From positions 225,286,239 to 225,350,238 of the forward strand of contig CM071568.1 in NCBI GenBank assembly GCA_036426205.1: DNA of 64,000 bases. The letters are read 5' to 3'. Shown piece after piece: positions 1-12,307 of the stretch (positions are counted from its first letter, which is position 1; each line of letters opens with the position of its first letter). The notes below the pieces were generated by a model. It searched no databases and was not told the DNA's origin. It saw nothing but the letters and a program-made list of their open reading frames with translations. A program made the position numbers and the translations under genes. The DNA is from Ascaphus truei (Eukaryota > Chordata > Amphibia > Anura > Ascaphidae).

Positions 1-51
1 GGTTACTGGAAGTAGCTTAGCATGACACGGAAATACACTGAGAACCTAATG

Positions 52-1386
52 CAGGCCTGAACAACATACGGCCCACAGGCCGCATGCGGCCTGCTGGGAC
101 TCCCTGTGCGGCCCACGATGGCCCTCTCCGCCTCCCCTTCCCGTTCGCCTCCCCTTCCCTTCCTTGGTAGACTGACGCACTGACGCGCTCACGCACTGAC
201 GCGATCTCTCTCCTCTCACTCTCCTCCCCCGCTGAGCCTGCTCCAGAAGCTGCAGTTGACGCGCGGATGCACTACCCCCTCCCCCCCAAGCCCGCTCTAG
301 CAGTGTGACCCGGAGCTTCCGGGGTCGGCTGCTAGAGCGCGCTTCTTAACTTCACCTTGCCCTGGTACTGGTAGCCGCACGGCTAAAACCTCCTGGCTGA
401 GGCCCGCTTCCGCTGCCACCATCTCGATCAGGTAGGGAAGGGGGGGTTGAGGATGAGTGGGACTGCTGAAGGGTGCTAGGGGGGACTGCTGAAGGGTGCT
501 GGGGGGGAATGCTGAAGGGTGCTGGGGGGGATGCTGAAGGGCTGGGGGGGACTGTGAAGGTGTGGGGGGGGACTGCTGAACCGGTGGGGGGGGGGGGTGT
601 GAGGATGAGTAGGATTGTGAGGGTGCTCGGGGGGACTGCTGAAAGGTGCTGGGGGGAGATTATGAAGGGTGCTGGGGGGACTGCTGAAAGGTGGGGGGGA
701 GGGGGGGGGGTTGCGGATGAGTGGGACTGCTGAAGGGTGACTGGGGGATTATTATGAGGGTGCTGGGGGGGACTGCTGAAAGTTGTGGGGGGTGGGATGA
801 GTGGGACTGCTGAAGGGTGCTGGGGGGACTGTGAAGAAAGGTGCTGGGGGAGTTATGAAGGGTGATTGAGGTGGCAGGGGGTTTATGAGTGGAGGTGCAA
901 GGGGGGAGAGTGATGTGAGGTGCAGGGGCGGGAGGGTGATGTGAGGTGCAGGGGGTATGATGTGAGGTGCAAGGGGGGAGAGTGATGTGAGGTGCAAGGG
1001 GGGAGAGTGATGTGAGGTGCAGGGGCGGGAGGGTGATGTGAGGTGCAGGGGGGGAGTGTGATGTGAGGTGCAGGAGCGGTGGGATGTGTGTGGTGTGCAG
1101 GTGGTTATTGTGTGTTTGATGTGGAGGGGGAGTATTATGTTTGTGGGTGTGGGGGAGAGATGGGGGTATGAGAGATAGATGGGGAGTATCGCAGAGGTTG
1201 ATAGTGAGGGGTTCTGGTGGAGATATGAGGATGATGATGTGAGGTGCTGGGGGAGATATATGAGGATGATGAGGGGTGCTGGAGGAGAGATGATGATGAT
1301 GAGTATGATGATTTTACCCGTGCAGCCCAAATTTTTTTTCCTTGGAGCAGTTCGGCCCTTCTCATTTTACAAGTTGTGCAGGCCTG
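52..1386. mobile_element. Non-autonomous hAT-type DNA element with satellite core
   Basis: The element starts CAGGCCTGAACAAC and ends with the inverted form (GTTGTGCAGGCCTG), giving a terminal inverted repeat of about 14 bp with one mismatch. It is flanked by a perfect 8-bp direct repeat, ACCTAATG, at 44-51 and 1387-1394. Terminal repeats beginning CAG with an 8-bp target duplication are typical of the hAT superfamily. No transposase frame is present. The left 380 bp is CpG-rich and the rest is mostly a G-rich tandem array. The perfect target duplication suggests a fairly recent insertion. Confidence 0.85.
437..1300. repeat. G-rich minisatellite inside the hAT-type element
   Basis: This is a degenerate tandem array. 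The first part repeats a unit of about 22-25 bp built on GGGGGACTGCTGAAGGGTGC. From about 890 to 1080 it changes to a unit of about 29 bp built on GTGATGTGAGGTGCAGGGG. The strand asymmetry (G on +, C on -) is extreme and creates long spurious frames on both strands that I do not regard as genes. Confidence 0.9.
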
Positions 1387-1394
1387 ACCTAATG

Positions 1395-2385
1395 TATATT
1401 CAAATTAACACGAAATTATGTACTGGTAATAAAATAAACCTAACATAGCTGTAAGGCTAATTTCTTAACTATCTAGAATGCACTTAACTAGCATAGTACA
1501 TGTGAGGGACCACTCACATATATGATGCACTTTTTTTGCAATGGCCCACTTGTTGGTGTGTTAGAGATAGCCAGTGCAGACTAAAGTTGAGTGATGGAGA
1601 GGGATAAAGTTGTGTAGAATTTAATAAAACATTTTAGAGAATTGGATGCAGTCAAAGTTGTAACTTGAAACGGTAAACGAGCAGATTCTCACAGTGACTG
1701 ATGATAAACATACTCATCTCTTTTACTGACTGTGTCTGTCTTCACTTCAGCCAGGGCACTTTTAACTAGAGATGGGTGAACCTGTCCAAGTCTGTTCCCC
1801 AGAATTTCCCGGGCTTTCCTGTCAAAATCTGTTCCGCGGGATAAATTCCGCAGACGGATTGTTTCAATCTGTGCATATTAGTTAAAATACCTTTTATCTG
1901 ACTTGGTTGCGTGGCTTTAAAATAACCCACTGGCAGGATTAACCTAAATCCATTCCACGGATTGTGTTTATTTCTAATCATTTTTGTAATAAAAAAATGT
2001 AACATTCTCTACAGTAAGCAATTTTTTTTTCTGTCAACAATTAAATAAATGCCCATTCCTATATTGACCTAGGAAACACGTGACTATTAATGAAATAGTG
2101 TGTGTGCTAGACAAGGGATGTGTGTCAATCATGCTGTATGTTGCCTTGTTTCACTGCTTCACTTGGTGTAAAACCGTTATCCCCTGCCACATACCCAACC
2201 TCTAGTGCCCTGTGACTGAGAGTGGGATTTAGCAACCCCACACAATCACATTGTGTATGTGTAAACCCTCCCCCCGGTGCAATGGTTAGGGTGTACTAAT
2301 AATATGAGGTAGATTAAACAGTTTTTTCTGCCTGGACAGGATTTTGTACCTGCTCCAAGGTGTGTGTTAGCTCAGTGGTTTACCT
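1395..2385. other. No gene seen
   Basis: AT-rich sequence without a convincing exon, RNA gene or full mobile element. The stretch around 1770-1990 looks like old repeat sequence, but I cannot name a family. Confidence 0.5.
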
Positions 2386-2389
2386 GTCT

Positions 2390-2605
2390 TCTCGGGGTAT
2401 CCTTTATGGCATCCGTGCCAAGGCTGTAGTTGAGGAGTGATCAAATAAAATCTAAAATTTCCCCTTAATGGGGTTTTTTGTTTGCTTTCCTCTGGATCAA
2501 GTATAGATATAGGATAAAGTATCTGTTGTCTAAATTTTGCACAGGTTGAACTTGATAGACGTACGTCTTTTTTCAACCTCATCTACTATGTAACTATGTA
2601 AATAA
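2390..2605. repeat. Dispersed amphibian-type repeat fragment
   Basis: It contains the phrase TTGAACTTGATAGACGTACG, then a T-run, TTTCAACC and TACTATGTAACTATGTAA. I recognise this pattern as a common interspersed repeat end in amphibian and fish genomes, recalled from general familiarity and not checked. No coding potential. Confidence 0.5.
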
Positions 2606-2649
2606 AGCAGCCTCAGAGCTCTGAGAATACAGCAGAGAGATGGTTGATT

Positions 2650-3121
2650 GCAGCCACTCAATTAACTAGTCTCCACCTGGACTAATGAGAGCTCTGTAAA
2701 AAGCCTCATGTGAGACACAGGAGAGGGATTCCTTCGCTCACAATTGGGCTAACACGGGAAAGCATAGAAGCCTGCACACAGACACTGTCTTGAGCACAAA
2801 GGTGTGCTGAGATCAAGACACCCAGAGACCTATATTTCCTGCACACAGTGGATCCAGGAACCTGCCAGAGACTGACATGGAGGGCCACCTGATTAAGGTA
2901 CTTCCTGAGACTTTGGGGTGATAGGCTGGTAATGGGAATATCCCTCCAGTCCTGCAGATAGGATCTGGGGAAGTAAGTTAGCCCCTACAAAGGGATAGGG
3001 GTTTGTCATTTTGTTGTTTTTGTATGTTTTGCCTGGATAAAAGAACAGGCTCAATAAAGCCAAGATATCATTTCACCCAAATCGGTCTCCATTATATGTA
3101 GCTCTGCACACATCTCTTACA
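2650..3121 (+). mobile_element. Possible degraded solo LTR
   Basis: The segment has LTR-like composition, an AATAAA signal near 3052 (GGCTCAATAAAGCC) and a plausible end at CTCTTACA. I could not find a start with a matching target duplication or a primer-binding site after the end, so the boundaries are approximate and the call is weak. Confidence 0.35.
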
Positions 3122-3125
3122 GGGA

Positions 3126-6100
3126 TCATCAAACTTATGTCCTGGAGTCTGCATCTCTATTTATACTCCTTGGTTCCTTGGTTATCTGATCTGTAATGTT
3201 CCACCAATCAGCCCAGTAAAATCTCACAAATTAGGGCTCTGTCTCACGCAGCATGGAGGTTAATCTGACGATGCCAAGAGATCCTAAATCTGCGTATCTC
3301 ATGTGTCATCCTCACCCCATGCATCATAACCCCACTCCCATCATTGGCCCCACACCCTGACACCGGATCCCCTTCTACGGAGATGAGGAGGGGTTTCACG
3401 CAAATCTCACGTGTGAGGCTCCTGCTCATGCTCTGGACTGGGGAATCCTTGACGACTGCACAGTGACAAAGCAGAATTGGGTTACGGAGTGTCTTCTCTT
3501 CGTAACAACTCAGTGACTGTGCAGTGGATCTCGGATGTCCAGGCAATATCTCAGGATAATCTGGTCAACTACTGCCTATTACCTGAAGTAACTTCATCCT
3601 TAGAGCATGAGCAGACCGCTATAATCCTGTTATGTCACTTTACATTGCTATCTGAAGCCTATGCTGCAGAATGGATACCTCCCTGGATCTGTTTCCCTCA
3701 GTGAGCTGCACAGATGAGCTGGGGCACCATCAAGGGGCATTGCCAGGACTACCGCACCCTCTTCTGTACATAAAAAAGAACAGTGGAGATGAAAGAAATA
3801 CTTAAGTCTATTCAGAGCATGTTTACAATCCAAACATCTGTCAGACAGATGCTAAATTTCCAAGGCTAATAGAACTAGAACAGCATTGCAAAGGTGATAT
3901 GCGTTTACATTTTTGCTGGCAGAGGTAGAAATACAATTTGAATTGAGTAGCCATTTAGAGGGACAGGGCTAATTATGAAAATGGACTCTATTATGGGGAA
4001 ATATCATTATATTGCCCATATGGTTACTCTTATCCATGACTAAGTGATAATCTGGCAACCGTGTGTTTAACACTGTGTGCTACAATTGTTTTTATTTTTG
4101 CTGGCTGCTTGCTTTGCTGATTTCCAGTGTAAGGAGGAAAAAGGTAGCACATCTTTGTATAGTTAGTCCTTCCATTTGTGTTGGAGACATTTGCTTAGTC
4201 ACAAGAAAACATTTTGTAATTGTAAAAGCAAATACAGACCTTATTAAAGGCTTAGTGTGCCTACCCCTTGATTTCCTCCCCACCTACAAATGGAGAATAC
4301 ACATTTTTTTTGTGGACGTAAAAATAAGGGAGCAGCTTTATTTATTTAACAACATTTGAAAAAGAAACTGTCAGCCACCCCGCTAGTCCCTTTATGCAGA
4401 CGGCCCCGTGTGTTGGCATACTACTTTCCCGACGCTACACATTTCATGTCATACCCCCATTTCCCTCCCTCTCTTTCTCATCCTTTGAAGTCTATGCTGT
4501 CTATCTCTTTCCCCCCATTTCCCACTAGGTCACGGTCATCTATTGGCTCCCTGGACCTACATCCCAATTTTTTTGGACAAATTTTCAGCCTGGTTCCTGC
4601 ACTCTCTTCTGGTATACCTACTGTCATACTGGAAGACTTATGAATTGTATTGTTAATAAGATAGAGTAAAATCTAAATCAATATATGCCAGGTCAAATTT
4701 TTAACTACAACCATTTTGACATGAAAAATAATGCTCTTAACATCTGTTCAGCCATACATGTACAATGGGAGTCATTCAGAATGCACCTTGTTGTTTCTTT
4801 GTTAGTGAACGGTTTCCGCGGTGATGAGTCCACATTTGTGATGTACATTTTTTTTCTATAGGTGATGGCCACCTGCCTATTTATATGTATTCCATTGTGA
4901 CTGAGGTGTCTGTGTGACACGAAACCTTAAATTTGCTGTTCCTCATAGCAGCAGGATTGTAAAACATCAGTGTGTTCTGCTCTCTTTGTGTATTCCTGTT
5001 GCTTATTCTTATCAGCAGCATCTTCAGCTGTCACATTACATGAATGAAACAACCCAGTTCAGCTCTAGCTGTGGCTTTAATCCTGCCAAGCTGCTGAGCT
5101 AAACAGCATTACCCTCCCTTTAGTGCTATGCCTTTGCTTTTAAAAGTATTGCATTGACCTTGAGATGCTGGTTTATTGTTTTTTCCCCCTCACTGTATTT
5201 TATGTATCTGCTTCCTACCCTATTAAAACTGTACGTATGCTTAACTAATGGCTTGTCCAGCCGATACAAATTCTGTTTGCAGATATAATCAATTCTGACC
5301 TTGTTAGCAGTGTCTGGTGCAGCTGTCCCTCCCTTTTAGCTGCTGATGAGTGTACTTGTTTCAAGCAGATTTCCCCTTGGACTTTGACATAAAATCGCAC
5401 ACAGATCTTGTTTTAAAGCCAAAGATACATATTTTATTTTTCTTGCGCATTAAGGAAGGCATGGAGCACCAATAATTCTCCATATAGCAGGACATGAGGG
5501 TGTGTCTATTGTAAAAGCACTGGCTCAGCAATGATACCTAAGCATTCTCTTTCTTCCTCCTTATTTACCAACGTTTCTTTAAAGAAGAAAGAGGAAGATG
5601 TTCCTACTGTATATTATAAATAGTGCATAGGTCTTTTGAGAATAAATTCCAAAGTGTTCCTTTTTACCAGTGATTTTGTTCTTTTAATGACTGTTCAACC
5701 ACTGTTTCCCAGGTATGTTCTGCTTTTTTCTGCATCTGTTTTGTGATTTAGAGTAAAACAGCATATAGGGGGAATTTGTCCCAAAAAATCCCTGTGTGGA
5801 ACTTCCATACTGAATTTCTGGCAGGTTTCCTTCCAAGGAAGGAAGGGACAAACTTTTTTCTATAGGTGTCTTGTTGACATGCAAGGAAGGTTTGGCCTAA
5901 GAAAGTGTCTCTCTCTCATTTGATGTTATTCATTCAAGTGCAATAGGGCCTTTTGCCAAGTGCAATCAGGCATTACCACATGGAAACTCCCATTCAAGTC
6001 AATGTGCGTTTCTGTACAGTAGTGCCTAATCAGCACCATCGTACATTAGCAACAACAAAAAACATTGTGTACTGTATTTCATACTTAAAGACTTTCACTG

Positions 6101-6845
6101 CATGCCCTGTGCAGGGAATTTGTTCTCTGGCTCATCTTCCCATCTGATTTCCTCTCCTGTTGGCTTTGATTTATGTGTACTGTCCGAGACCAGATTAATC
6201 CCCTTTGAGGGCTGCATTGGTTTGACAAGCGCAGTCCGATAGCCGTGATGTATGTGATGAGGATGATAACAGAAAACTGCATCTTGCTGTAACTACCTCT
6301 TTCTTCCCCCGTCTCCTGTCCACATTGTACTGTAAAGCATATATTTATTGCACCTTCAGTGACTGGAAAAGTAATGGTTATCCACAAGCTTTGCTTTCAG
6401 TAACTGATGACATTGCATCTTTTTCATGTAACTCAGTAAAAATAACATCAGTTATTCAGGGGAAGTGCAAACTATCAAATATCGAGCAAGTCTAAAGCTC
6501 CATTCTTTTGAACGGGGCTTAAATCTTCCCAATTCCTGAGCAAGAGTAATATGGCTCCACAGCATGAAGGGGCTGAAAAGTCACAAGAGAGCAATACAAA
6601 TTTTGACAATGTACCTTACCGCGTGTTAACGCTGGCAGACAAGTAGAAAAATATTTGCTAAACATGGCTTTTCAACGTTACTTTTCCACTGTGACAAACA
6701 TACACCTCCTCCACTCGCCAAGAGCATATGGCAATATGGCGTGGCGGAATAGGTTATGATGAAGGCTATACTAGCCTGGCACAGATTGCTTGTGGCATGT
6801 TTGGCTTGGCTGGGATTTTCGCCTGTAGAGTTAATTGTCCAAAAT
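3126..6845. other. No gene seen (3.7 kb)
   Basis: Moderately AT-rich sequence. Short open frames here lack splice context, domain similarity or codon structure. No RNA gene or intact mobile element is recognisable. A fragment around 5935-6045 (CCATTCAAGTCAATG and similar) resembles short MITE-type repeats seen elsewhere in this window. Confidence 0.5.
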
Positions 6846-7046
6846 AGGTGCACTTACGTTACCAGGTAACAAATCGCAATGGGTGCAGGGCAACAATGGT
6901 CCCATGGATGCGGAGCCACAGGTGGATCAAACATAGAAAATGTGGCACTCCACTGGTCTTCCAAAGCGTAAAACAAATATTATTATGTAGCCAGGTTACC
7001 TTTTTCTTCCCTCGACCCCCCAGGGAGCCTCCGTGGCCACGGACGC

Positions 7047-8570
7047 TGTCGGGTACTGCCAGAGGCAAGCGGCAGACCCGACGGCCATTCAGGAGGGTGG
7101 GGGCCGAGGAGGGAGCTTGCCGGAGTGCAGGAGATCTCCGGCGGCTCTTGCACAGGGCACCGCCATGTTGCGCCAGTTCGCGCATGCGCAGAGAGTCCCC
7201 GGCGGCCCGAGAGAGTCGCGCATGCGCAGAAGATAGGCCAGAGTTAGGAAGGAGTCGCGCGAGAGTAGGGACAGTGAGAGGGATGTTGCGGCGGCCATTA
7301 GGGGTTAGTGTAAGCACAGGGAAGGCGCGCACGCGGCCCCAGTGTTATTACAGGTGCCCCGGGACTACAATTCCCATAGGGCCTAGCGAGGGAGGCACCA
7401 TGTGCCTCGCAGGAGCCAATAGGGCTGCAGGACTGCCCTGGACAGAAAAGGATACATTTGGCGGGCTGGAGCTGCGTGTCAGGAGTCAGGAGTCAGAGTC
7501 AGGAGCCCAAGGAAGGAAGGAGGTAGGGTGCAGGAGCCGGAGACTCCCTGCACTAAGGCCCTAGTTAACCCTGTATTACCCCAGGTTAGTGAGTGTTGCC
7601 AGGGATAGTCTCAGAGAGGGACCCTGTCACTCATGATAGTCAGAGCTGGGGAATAGCCAGGGATAAAGGGGGCTGAGGTTAGTCTGCAGAGCATTGCGGC
7701 AGGCGTTTAGGTGAATTAGTGGCACGAGACAGCTGGGGGGTTCATAGCGGTAACCAGTCCGGGGAGCCATAGCCCAGGGTCCGTGTTGCAAGTGGCGAGG
7801 CCACTGGGGGGGGGGTTCATAGCGGTAACCAATCCGGGGAGCCATTGCCCAGGGCGGCGTTGCGCGTAGTACGAGGCAACTGGGGGGGGGGGGGTTCATA
7901 GCGGTAACCAGTCCGGGGATCCATGGCCCAGGGCCCGTATTATGAGTAGGGTGGGTACAAGACCTACCTATATAGGATAGGCAACCCCGAATGCCCTAGG
8001 AGATTGACCCTTAAGCCACCATAGGTTGCTGTATTTATAGGGACGGCCTATAGTGCAGCACGTGTCCCTTATGTAGGTAGGGACACAGAGAAATATCGTT
8101 GTTCCCGTGAAGCGGTTGGACCCACGTTGGGGTCCACAGAGACTGTTCCGGAGTGGGACCGCTCGAGCGGTCCACGTTTCAAGGAGTGCAGTGGAGGATC
8201 AGAAGGAGGCATCGCTCGACTGATCCTTTTAGAAGCTTGTTGCTGACACGAGCACCGGAGTGCTCGGCAGGTATTATGTCATCACATGTGCACCAACAGG
8301 CCTAGAGGTTTTAGTGACTGCGCAGTCACCCAGTGACTATCTCTGTAGGAGTACGGGACATTGGGTGGGGTTCTTGGGACACTGGGTGGGATCACCTGGT
8401 GTCGGGGAATCGTCCTGCGAGACGTCACTGTCAGTGTCCCCTCGTGAGAGGGACACAGGTTATTATTATTCTTTGTAGTAAAGTCATTAGTTATAATATA
8501 AATCACTGTGTGTGTGATTTCTGATTGGGTTCCTATGTAGGGTCATTCTACACTTCCCTAGAATCCTACA
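7047..8570 (+). mobile_element. LTR of a Ty3/retrovirus-like element (probable)
   Basis: A GC-rich promoter-like segment runs into a CCAAT box near 7412 and ends ...ATCCTACA at 8570. Four bases later comes TGGAGGCGCTGA, the same primer-binding-site-like motif that follows two other LTRs in this window. The start at TGTCGGGTAC (7047) is a guess. The plus-strand open frame across 6848-7564 has no recognisable domain and is probably LTR sequence read by chance. About 170 bp of internal sequence follows before similarity is lost near 8750. Confidence 0.55.
7735..7945 (+). repeat. About 80-bp tandem repeat, three units, within the LTR
   Basis: Three successive copies contain GGGGGGTTCATAGCGGTAAC, then AGTCCGGGGA-like sequence and GCCCAGGG. 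They differ by point changes and by the length of the G-run. Confidence 0.85.
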
Positions 8571-8574
8571 TAGG

Positions 8575-8586
8575 TGGAGGCGCTGA
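8575..8586 (+). promoter_or_regulatory. Primer-binding site of an LTR element (probable)
   Basis: TGGAGGCGCTGA begins with TGG, the complement of a tRNA CCA end, four bases after the putative LTR end. The same 11-base core follows the LTRs ending at 35552 (minus strand) and near 37290 (plus strand). Confidence 0.6.
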
Positions 8587-8759
8587 ACCAAGAAACGTTC
8601 CAGAGGATTCACCCCAGGCTCTCATTAGCGGAGGCTCAGACCTCCTGTGAGCCTGCAGGTATACGCACCACACCGGTAACACTACATGTTCTACTCACCC
8701 ACACTATATATGAGATTGGGTGGGGTGGAATACCCGTTACAATTATATTAATGTTATAA

Positions 8760-9890
8760 TCTTTGGGAGTCCAGTGGAGTGCCTCATTTTCTATCGCCAG
8801 TAGAGTTAAGCCACTTTAGTTTGTGGACATGTGCCTAATGTAGGAGTGTGACCGTCTGTCTGCGGTCAGAGGGAAAGACTTGTCAGTGACTCAAAAAGAG
8901 AAAGAAACAAATGAAATAGGGGGGCTTGGCTTTAAGCCCCGAGAGGAAGGGGGCAAGAAAATGTGAGAATAGGTGCCTCGAACGTCTGTAGGGCATGTAA
9001 ACACAGGGCTGAAAATAAAGGGGAGAAGCTTAAGTAAATATTTTTGCTGGTCTATGCTTCCAGTCTGTAACTTGATTGGTCAACTGAGTATAATCTTAAA
9101 ACAATCAGCCGAGTTTTAAATCTGCATGTAAATCAATCTCAAAAAGCAAACCCTGGGATTACAGTTTCTGATGAAGCTGCAGCAGAGATACAGGCGGAGA
9201 GCAAGCCCAGGACTTTCCAGTTGCTTTGAGATTGATTTGTGTATTGCTGTTAAAGCAGTACTATGTGCTGTAAATAAGTACAGGCACCACAATTGTTTTA
9301 CTTCCAATGTGTTGATACTTGTGTCACAGTATCCCATGTTGCACAGTGGTGGCAGTGTGGCTGAAGCTGCCACATCGTGGCAGCCAATGTCACCTGTTCT
9401 ATCTTCTTTACCTACTGTCTGTGTTATGTACCTGGGTTCTCTTTTAATCATATCTGTGCGAGTGCTGAAGGGGTTAATTGGCGGTATCAGTTGTACGTGG
9501 CTGGTTGAGTCTTGTTTCTGTCTTGCTGACAGTGTTAAACAGAATGCAGATAATCATTATTGTTCCTTCCCTCAATCCCATTATGAAATTGACAGATCGC
9601 GCTTTGTCTGTACTGGTTATGAACACCGCAGTAATTGTGCATCTGGGTATAAATAAGAGGCTGCTCACTTAAATCCTGACAGCTTTTAAAGTGGGACCCA
9701 TAATAATAATGAGTTATCATCAACAATGTAGTTTGCAGTCTGACTTTGTAATAAAACATGTGTAATTGATGTGGGGCTGTCAGTTGCTTCAGTTGTTTCT
9801 GCCCCCGGTTATTTTATCTGCTTGCATGGTGAGAAATATTAGGCCACCGTAGGCAAGTAGATTTGCACCTAGTTAAAGCCGCACATGTCT

Positions 9891-9892
<2 letters not shown>
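8760..9892. other. No gene seen
   Basis: No convincing exon. A small inverted pair, AAATCAATCTCAAA near 9130 and TTTGAGATTGATTT near 9223, flanks about 75 bp and could be a very short palindromic element. Confidence 0.45.
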
Positions 9893-9954
<62 letters not shown>

Positions 9955-10012
9955 ATGTATGTGTGTATATATATACGGTATATATATATATGTGTATATA
10001 TATATATATTTA
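9893..10012. repeat. Compound microsatellite (GT)n(ATGT)n(AT)n
   Basis: About 20 GT units pass into ATGT units and then AT-rich units. The frames across it are artefacts of the repeat. Confidence 0.95.
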
Positions 10013-11036
10013 TTTCTTAACCTCGATCAATGTGGGAGTCTCGCAGAGATGAACCGCGATGCTCTCAGCTGCAGAGACACACAGGTTGACGGTAAATTCA
10101 ACTTGAAATCAACATGCCCACCGGGGTTTACCATGGAGATCTGGAAATGACATTGGGGCTCTCTGTTTGTGACCCTCAGGGGCCAGATTTTTATATTTGT
10201 GTCAGAAACTGGCAGTAATTGGGCCAGTAATTGGGTCTAATGTGAGACTCGGCACAGAACTTGGGGCAACAGTAAGCAATTGCAAGGACATTCATGTTTA
10301 GAGGCTGAGTAAACCTTAAAAAGAGTTATTGTTGGTTTAGTGTTGATAAGAAAATCTCAAATTCCACTCTCCCTCTGACTATTCCCATATCACACCCCCT
10401 CCAATCATTTTGCCTTTACCCCATTCCCCCGACCTTTCTCCCTCTCTCCCTCTCCTCTTCATCTTCCCCCGAAAAGAGATTATATCACAGTGCAAATTTA
10501 AGATACGTTCTTCCCCATTAGTAAGTATATAGTATCCCCCTTTTTATGGGATAACTACCCCCGCCCCCAGATAAGGGATATGCAACACCCCCCCCACCAG
10601 CCCGTTCATATATAGGGAAATGTGCCATGTATAGTATAAAAACTGTCCGCTCTTACCCACCCTCACCCTACCTACCCCATTCCTATTCCCTATAGTCTCC
10701 CAGTTACAGTCTTAATCCCCCCTTAGATCAATTTATGAATTCTATGTTAGGAGTGGGGTATAATATTTGTAATGTCATAGAAAGGAAGAGAATAGAAAGA
10801 AAAAGATAATGTGTGGTTGTAAGATAAGTACTAACAATATCATTATTGCAAACACTGACAGATTTTGGCTTTTCGGGAAAAATTATAAAAGCTATCCAAG
10901 CCTTGTATTCCTCCTAAAGGCCAAGATATTGACGTCAGGAGGTATATATCTGAGCAATGTAGGTTATTTAGAGGGACCAGGCAAGGGTGTCCTATGTCTT
11001 CAATACTATTTAATATTTTATGGAATTGTTTGCTGA

Positions 11037-11507
11037 GCGGCCTAGGACATTTGGTCGCAGCTGCTTTGCTGCGTCAAAAATTCCGTTATTTAGCCGCTAC
11101 TCATCTCGCCCCACATGGATCTCTAGCTACAGGCCCCCTTGACGCCAAGGTAAGTCCCTAACCTTACCCTAAAAACCCCTAATGTTAACCCGTAATACTA
11201 ACTCTAGCCCCTACCTTAAAAACATTAACTCCTTACCCTAAAACCCCTAACATTACCCCTTATCTTAAACACCTTACCATAATCCCCTACCCTAAACCCC
11301 TACCCTACAAATCTTAACCCCTTATCCTCAAACCCCTATCCTTAACCCCTACCCTAACCGCTAAATTAACCCATAAATTAATTTACCTTGGCGAAGTGGC
11401 CAGCGGTTGAGTGGCTACGTCAGAGGGTCCCGTTGTGCCCGAGCGCCAGTGGAGACTTGGTCGTGGCGAGATGGCCGCGACACAATGCCTTATTCCGTTG
11501 CGGAATA
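11037..11507. mobile_element. MITE-like element with degenerate CCCTAA-like core
   Basis: The segment interrupts the L1 reverse transcriptase. Its ends are GC-rich and related: CGGCCTAGGACATTTGGTCG on the left and GATGGCCGCGACACAATGCC on the right. Related terminal sequence occurs at 51346-51965 (GCGGTCTAGGACGTTTGGCG). The two copies share end motifs and AAATTCCG-like or CATTCCG-like patches but differ in the core. I cannot name the superfamily. Confidence 0.55.
11156..11375. repeat. Degenerate (CCCTAA)n-like array
   Basis: Many variants of ACCCCTAA, CCTTACCCTAA and AACCCCTACCCT occur, heavily diverged. The array resembles interstitial telomere-like repeats but sits precisely inside a mobile element, so it is more likely an element-internal minisatellite than a chromosome-end relic. 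Confidence 0.7.
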
Positions 11508-11659
11508 TCTGAGGACACGGAACTAATTAAAAGGCATAAAGATTGGGGATACTCTCAGATAATCTGCTTTTATATATTTCAAACGCCAAGAGGCAGTACC
11601 GGCAATCATAGAAACTATATGCAAGGTTTAGAAACCTGCAAATTTGCCAAAGACTGAAG

Positions 11660-11775
11660 CTGTATGTATGTATGTATGTATGTCTTTATTTGTATAGCGC
11701 CATTAATGTACATAGCGCTTCACAGCATTAATAGTTACAATCATGTATATATAAATAACGAAACAAAGAGAAGTT
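11660..11775 (-). mobile_element. L2-tail-type retroposon fragment (minus)
   Basis: On the minus strand it reads as a tail with GCGCTATGTACATTAATGGC, then GCTATACAAATAAAGAC and a (CATA)n run. This is the familiar 3' end of L2-clade LINEs and SINEs that use them. It interrupts the L1 copy. Confidence 0.6.
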
Positions 11776-12130
11776 GGGGGGAAAATTCTCATTCAAATAG
11801 GCTGAGAGATCTATAAAATACTGAGGTATAATGATTAATAGAGACATCACAAAACTATATAAAGAAAACGTTATACAGAGATTAACCAGATAGAAAGGGA
11901 TGCTCAATAAATGGAAAGATCTTCTGCTATCAATAGCGGGTTAGGAGTTGTGTTATAAAAATGATTCGTTTCGCACAAATACTTTACACTCTACAGTTTC
12001 TCCCCTGCTAATTAAACATAATGTCAAAATAAATGTTTTAACACATTCATATGGAAATGGGAAAAGTGTTAGAATAGCATTAAACAAACTGAAATCGCCC
12101 AGAAAAATGGGAGGAATGAACCTCCAAATA

Positions 12131-12307
12131 GAGAATAGTATCCTGTAGCACTCAAAAAACTCAGTAATAAAAGTCAGATAGACATTCAAAGTCTTTTTAA
12201 TGATGCAGACATAATGCACACCGTTTCAGGGGAAAGCCCTTCTTCAAGTAGAAACATGTACAGAGCACCAACCACCATTTTAAAAGGAGTGCATCTTTGG
12301 ATCATTT
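12131..12307. mobile_element. Short retroposed insertion with ~20-bp target duplication
   Basis: The L1 phrase GAGGAATGAACCTCC(C)AAATA occurs at both 12111-12130 and 12308-12328, flanking 177 bp. Target duplications of this length suggest LINE-machinery retroposition. The insert carries CACCGTTTCAGGGGAAAGCC followed by CTTCTTCAAG, a module found in variant form at several other places here. Confidence 0.75.

Noticed and set aside
100..440. CpG-island promoter with first exon and donor (CAG/GTAGGG near 431)
   Set aside because: The whole stretch lies inside the hAT-type element with a perfect target duplication, so a host promoter is unlikely.
752..1330. 192-codon Pro/Ser/Thr/His-rich minus-strand frame
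   Set aside because: It is the G-rich minisatellite core of the hAT-type element read on its C-rich strand.
6848..7564. 238-codon plus-strand frame in CpG-rich DNA
   Set aside because: It lies within the LTR-like promoter region, is Arg-rich without any domain, and competes with an opposite-strand frame of 157 codons.
11156..11375. True interstitial telomere or ancient chromosome end
   Set aside because: The array is too degenerate and is bounded by element ends inside a LINE.
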